DNA of 28,867 bases from JBIOHP01 sp044449065 (GTDB taxonomy: Bacteria > Bacteroidota > Ignavibacteria > UBA10030 > SZUA-254): NCBI GenBank assembly GCA_044449065.1, contig JBIOHP010000038.1, forward strand, positions 1 to 28,867. The letters are read 5' to 3'. The position numbers and the translations under genes were made by a program. Shown piece by piece: positions 25,395-28,867 of the stretch (position 1 is its first letter; the number at the start of each line of letters is the position of its first letter). Below the pieces are notes generated by a model. It did no database searches and was not told the origin of the DNA. It was given only the letters and a program-made list of their open reading frames with translations.

Positions 25395-27617
25395 TTAAAA
25401 GCTAATCTTCGATTTTCTTTCTTGATCCTCTTTCCACCGCCAGGTGGTGTGAATATCGCATTTACCCGGAACAAATTTCTTATTAAAAACTTCCACTTCC
25501 CGTTCCGGACAAAATTCCGTCGCCAATTTTTTCGATTCAGAACAGATCGTATCGGTTTCAACCCCTTCCGGTTGTTTGAAATCGCTTATCGGCAGGGAGA
25601 TTGACGCGTCGTCATAAACCTGCTGCATAAAAATTCCCCAAATAGGAGCTGCCGCGTGCCCGCCCTGCCCGTCCAGTGTCGTAAAATGGACCTGTTTATT
25701 ATCGAATCCAACCCAGACGCCTGCCGTCAGATGGGGTGTGAATCCGATAAACCATGCGTCGGCGTATTCCTGCGTTGTGCCGGTTTTTCCGGCGGCGGGG
25801 AGATGAAAATAATTTCGCACCCTCGCTCCGGTGCCGCCATCCACATTGCCTTTCAACATACTCGTCATGAGATACGCAGTTTCTGCGCTCAGCACTTCAT
25901 GTTTGCTCGGCTGGTTATCTTCAATAACATTTCCGTCTTTATCTTCAATCCGGAGTATAGATATCGGATCGACATATACTCCTTCATTTCCGAAACAGCC
26001 ATAAGCGGCTGTTATCTCGAGGGGCTGCACCTCGCCCGTGCCGATCGCTATCGATTCATACGGCGGTAGGGTTGATTTAATCCCCATTTTATGCGCATAC
26101 GAAATCACTTGCTGGATGGGTGCGATTTCCATCACTGCCCGGACTGCAATCAAATTGATTGACCACTTTAACGCTTCGCGAAGAGTCATCTTTCCTCCGG
26201 TTGAATGGTCAAAGTTGGAGGGAGTCCAACGCTTACCATCAGCCATTACCACAGTGACCGGTTGATTGAGTAATTCAAAACAGGGAGGATAACCGTTATC
26301 AATGGCTGCCGTGTAAACAAACGGTTTGAATGCAGAACCGGGCTGCCGTTTTATCTGTGTAACGTGGTTCAAACCATATCTAAAATTTTTATTGTTGGTC
26401 CCGCCAACCATCGCGACGATATTTCCATTACGGTGATCGATAGCCACAAATCCGCATTCTATTCGTGTAGCAACCTGTTTAATGGAGTCGATAAATCGCT
26501 TATTCTTGCTAAGGGCGTGGTAGATACTGTCGCGTTTTTTGGCGCCTTCCGCATCGCGATAAGCATCGGATGTTCGGATGGCAAGATTAATTGACTGGGT
26601 GAGTTCCGGACCATGGGAAGACCATTTCCATGCTTTATCGAAATTTGTTTGATACTCGGAGATATGTTCGTCAACGGCTTTGTTTGCATACCGCTGCATA
26701 CGGCTATCGAGGGTCGTATAGACGGAAAGTCCATCGCGATAAATATCAAAACCATACTTCTCGGCTTTTACAAGGAGCTGTTGCCGAATCCACTCAACAA
26801 AATGGGGAGCAATTCCGGCGCTCGCCATCTCTTCAGTAGTCCGGAGTTTAATCGGCTCAGCCTTCGCTTTTATTGCCTGCGCTTCCGTGATGAAACCGTA
26901 TTTTTGCATTTGGTTGAGGACGATATTTCTTCTCCCCAGGGCGCGTTCATGGTGTCGAACAGGATCATACGTTCCCGGACCCTTAAGCATGCCGATCAGC
27001 AGGGCGTCTTCGGCAAGTGTAAGTTTTGACGCAGATTTTCCAAAATATATTTGCGACGCCGAAGTTATTCCGTAGGCGCTTCTCCCGAAGAATGATACGC
27101 TGAGATACATTTCCAGGATTTCGGTTTTAGTATAATTTTTTTCGATTTGAACGGCAGTGATGAATTCGCGTATTTTTCGTGTAAATTTTCCGAACACCGA
27201 TTCATGGGAACCCTTGAGTTCATAGAGGTTCCTCGAAAGCTGCTGCGTAATGGTGCTGGCGCCCTCGCGGAGCCGGAGCGATAACGCATTTTTTACCATC
27301 GCACGCATGAAGCGTGGTAGATCAACTCCCCAATGGTTGTAAAAATCTATATCTTCCGTTGCGAGTAATGCGTTAACGAGGTCAGGTGGTACGTCTGAGA
27401 GCGAAACCTGAGTGCGGTTTTTTATGAAAAGGTAATCCAAAATTTGGCCGTCGACGGAGTAGATTTTCGTCGCGAGCTCCGGTTTCGGATTTTCAAGTTG
27501 TTCAAGGGAGGGAAGCCCTGAGACGAGATAAAACCAAAACACTACAATCAATCCGATGGCGACAAAAGAACTGACATATAGTACGTTGCGTCGGGTGTTT
27601 GAATTATTCTTTACCAT
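25395..27617 (-). CDS. Penicillin-binding protein, class A (PBP1a family)
   Basis: A 740-aa bifunctional peptidoglycan synthase in the inner membrane with its domains outside. A single N-terminal anchor spans about residues 12-32. The glycosyltransferase family 51 domain has TEDIDFYNHWG (catalytic E88), GASTITQQLSRNLY and KIREFITAVQIEK (E151). The transpeptidase has the three penicillin-binding motifs: SAFK (S428, K431), SIN (S486, N488) and KTGT (611-614). The C-terminal tail has three cysteines (TICSES, EFCPER, GKCDIH) spaced as in many PBP1a proteins. All catalytic residues are intact. It follows lpxH after 6 bases on the same strand, so both are co-transcribed. Confidence 0.95.
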   Translation of the reverse strand: MVKNNSNTRRNVLYVSSFVAIGLIVVFWFYLVSGLPSLEQLENPKPELATKIYSVDGQILDYLFIKNRTQVSLSDVPPDLVNALLATEDIDFYNHWGVDLPRFMRAMVKNALSLRLREGASTITQQLSRNLYELKGSHESVFGKFTRKIREFITAVQIEKNYTKTEILEMYLSVSFFGRSAYGITSASQIYFGKSASKLTLAEDALLIGMLKGPGTYDPVRHHERALGRRNIVLNQMQKYGFITEAQAIKAKAEPIKLRTTEEMASAGIAPHFVEWIRQQLLVKAEKYGFDIYRDGLSVYTTLDSRMQRYANKAVDEHISEYQTNFDKAWKWSSHGPELTQSINLAIRTSDAYRDAEGAKKRDSIYHALSKNKRFIDSIKQVATRIECGFVAIDHRNGNIVAMVGGTNNKNFRYGLNHVTQIKRQPGSAFKPFVYTAAIDNGYPPCFELLNQPVTVVMADGKRWTPSNFDHSTGGKMTLREALKWSINLIAVRAVMEIAPIQQVISYAHKMGIKSTLPPYESIAIGTGEVQPLEITAAYGCFGNEGVYVDPISILRIEDKDGNVIEDNQPSKHEVLSAETAYLMTSMLKGNVDGGTGARVRNYFHLPAAGKTGTTQEYADAWFIGFTPHLTAGVWVGFDNKQVHFTTLDGQGGHAAAPIWGIFMQQVYDDASISLPISDFKQPEGVETDTICSESKKLATEFCPEREVEVFNKKFVPGKCDIHTTWRWKEDQERKSKISF

Positions 27618-27623
27618 GCGATA

Positions 27624-28349
27624 CTATGATTTCCACGTTTTTAGTTCGATATTCCCGTTACTGAAAATGGCATAGGTATTGAATTCCATCCAATCGCCCA
27701 AATTAACATAGATGCCATTATCGATTTTCTGATATAGCGGACGGTGTCGGTGTCCCATAATAACAATATCGATGCCCGACTGAATAATTTTAGACGCCGA
27801 TTTTACCATTCCATCATCTTCGCCATAATCTTTCACAGATGTATGGGTGCGGCTTTTTTGTGAAGTTGAACGGGCAATGCCATATCCAATATCCGGATGG
27901 ATCCATGTGTAGAGCCAGATTGCAGCAGGATTACGGAGCACTTTTTTCAACAGGCGGTACCCCCCGTCGTTATTCGCGAATCCATCACCATGATGGAGAT
28001 AAAACCGTTTCTCGTCAATTTTAGTTTCAATGGGTTCTAAGTAGGTTTTAATCCCTAATTCTTTCTGAAAAAAATCTCTCATCCAAAAATCATGATTGCC
28101 GGCAAGGTAGTGGACTGAAATTCCATGAAGTGTCAGATCTTCCAATTTCGTCAGTAACCGATGGTGACCTTTCGGGATCACCGTCCGATATTCGATCCAC
28201 GCGTCGAAAAGATCGCCGAGAATGAATAATTGATTTGCATCCCGCATGATGGCGTCGAAGAAGTCGATCAATCTCCGCTCCTTCTCCTTGTCCTGAGTTT
28301 TGTCGCCAAGTCCCAGATGTGCGTCGGAAATGAAGTAGACCGTCGACAT
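27624..28349 (-). CDS. lpxH: UDP-2,3-diacylglucosamine diphosphatase
   Basis: A 241-aa calcineurin-like metallophosphoesterase of the LpxH type, which makes lipid X in lipid A synthesis at the inner leaflet of the cytoplasmic membrane. The dinuclear metal site is complete: SDAHLG (8-13), GDLFDAW, GNHDFW, HHGDGFANND and GHRHRP. Presence of lpxH supports a Gram-negative cell envelope. It lies between an exported DsbD-alpha-like gene (6 bases upstream) and the penicillin-binding protein gene (6 bases downstream), an envelope operon. The distantly related LpxI/LpxG proteins look different, so LpxH is the best match, although some related phosphoesterases act on other substrates. Confidence 0.88.
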   Translation of the reverse strand: MSTVYFISDAHLGLGDKTQDKEKERRLIDFFDAIMRDANQLFILGDLFDAWIEYRTVIPKGHHRLLTKLEDLTLHGISVHYLAGNHDFWMRDFFQKELGIKTYLEPIETKIDEKRFYLHHGDGFANNDGGYRLLKKVLRNPAAIWLYTWIHPDIGYGIARSTSQKSRTHTSVKDYGEDDGMVKSASKIIQSGIDIVIMGHRHRPLYQKIDNGIYVNLGDWMEFNTYAIFSNGNIELKTWKS

Positions 28350-28355
28350 TATCCG

Positions 28356-28823
28356 CTATTTTGCAATGGTAAGTACCACTTCAAAAGGTTGTTTGAATTT
28401 ACTGCACCATCCCTCTTCATCCGAACAATAAAAATAAGTAAAATTTCCTTTGATTGTCGTCGTTCCGGGTTTGGCGTTCTTTGATATCGCTATTTTTTGA
28501 ACAATGTTCTTTGAGATATCCAAATAATTGTCGTTTGCATTTTTGGGTAAGACCAGATCACCGGCAGCTTTCACGATCTCCGAGCTGTCAAATTTAATCG
28601 ATGTCGGTGTTTGAAGATTGATGTGAATACCCTTCTTAGGATTCAGGGAAATCAGAATGCTTGCAGTAGACCCCGCCTTAACGGTTTTTTCCTTGCTTTG
28701 TATTTTAAAGCTCACCGATTGATTTATTGAAGTTTTATCCGCAGGGCGACAAGGGAGAAGTAGGGCGAAAACCAAAAATATAAGGGAGATATATCTCATA
28801 TGATGATAAATAAACTTAGCCAT
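28356..28823 (-). CDS. Exported DsbD N-terminal (alpha) domain-like protein
   Basis: A 155-aa protein with a hydrophobic N-terminal segment (SLIFLVFALLLP, about 12-24) that is either a signal peptide or, less likely, the start of a lipoprotein (LLPC is not a good lipobox). The mature part is an Ig-like beta-sandwich resembling the N-terminal alpha domain of DsbD. FTYFYCSDEEGWCSKF carries two cysteines in C-x6-C, where E. coli DsbD-alpha has C-x5-C. No membrane or thioredoxin domain follows, so it is a stand-alone module. The ATG at 28823 or the in-frame ATG at 28801-28799 could be the start; neither has a strong ribosome-binding site. It is the first gene of the lpxH-PBP operon. Confidence 0.7.
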   Translation of the reverse strand: MAKFIYHHMRYISLIFLVFALLLPCRPADKTSINQSVSFKIQSKEKTVKAGSTASILISLNPKKGIHINLQTPTSIKFDSSEIVKAAGDLVLPKNANDNYLDISKNIVQKIAISKNAKPGTTTIKGNFTYFYCSDEEGWCSKFKQPFEVVLTIAK

Positions 28824-28867
28824 AGGATTAATATATTATAAAAATTGATAACTTGTTACTATAGTAG

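Overview
The window looks like chromosomal DNA from a member of the Fibrobacterota-Chlorobiota-Bacteroidota (FCB) group, most likely Ignavibacteriota or a close relative. The evidence is a secreted protein ending in a 'YQNYPNPFNPST...' type-A sorting domain of the type IX secretion system, a multidomain Ser/Thr kinase of the 'ISHYRILEKLGEGGMG' kind fused to TolB-like and TPR domains, a malic enzyme-phosphotransacetylase fusion, and Gram-negative envelope genes (lpxH, a class A PBP). The metabolic genes point to an anaerobic or facultatively anaerobic life using ferredoxin. Taxonomy is inference from gene content only.

Layout. 1-3100: the possible start of an ORF leaving the left edge, hairpin-rich DNA, the stub of one kinase gene, then a complete kinase-TolB-TPR gene. 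3100-4430 (minus strand): an OsmC-like protein and a two-domain glutaredoxin-like oxidoreductase, separated by a nested palindromic repeat of about 115 bp. 4811-16455 (plus strand): a long co-directional block for amino-acid and organic-acid catabolism. It holds an acyl-CoA hydrolase/CoA-transferase, a glutamate dehydrogenase homologue, an unknown 129-aa protein, the malic enzyme-PTA fusion, a thioredoxin-like miniprotein, a secreted unknown protein, a four-subunit 2-oxoacid:ferredoxin oxidoreductase, two small Cys-bearing unknowns and a methionine gamma-lyase-like enzyme. 16664-19012: feoA, feoB and a zinc-ribbon miniprotein. 19508-22846: the 1112-aa secreted protein, closed by a clear terminator. 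23029-24542: a membrane protein, an ECF sigma factor and a ZAS-type anti-sigma factor. 24684-25366: a TfoX-N-like protein and a 52-aa membrane peptide. 25395-28823 (minus strand): a DsbD-alpha-like exported protein, lpxH and a PBP1a-type penicillin-binding protein in one tightly spaced operon.

How the genes fit together (inference): methionine gamma-lyase would yield 2-oxobutyrate, and glutamate dehydrogenase would yield 2-oxoglutarate. The ferredoxin-dependent oxidoreductase could turn such 2-oxoacids into acyl-CoA and reduced ferredoxin. The CoA-transferase and the PTA domain could then conserve the thioester energy. The iron-sulfur load of this block fits the FeoAB ferrous-iron importer next to it.

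The points most worth attention are a glutamate dehydrogenase with glutamine where the catalytic lysine should be, a small protein with two copies of a C-x2-C-x8-C-x7-C motif in exact register, a thioredoxin-like protein lacking its second active-site cysteine, an unusual FeoB core motif with a trailing Cys-rich miniprotein, and an 11-mer shared by three upstream regions.
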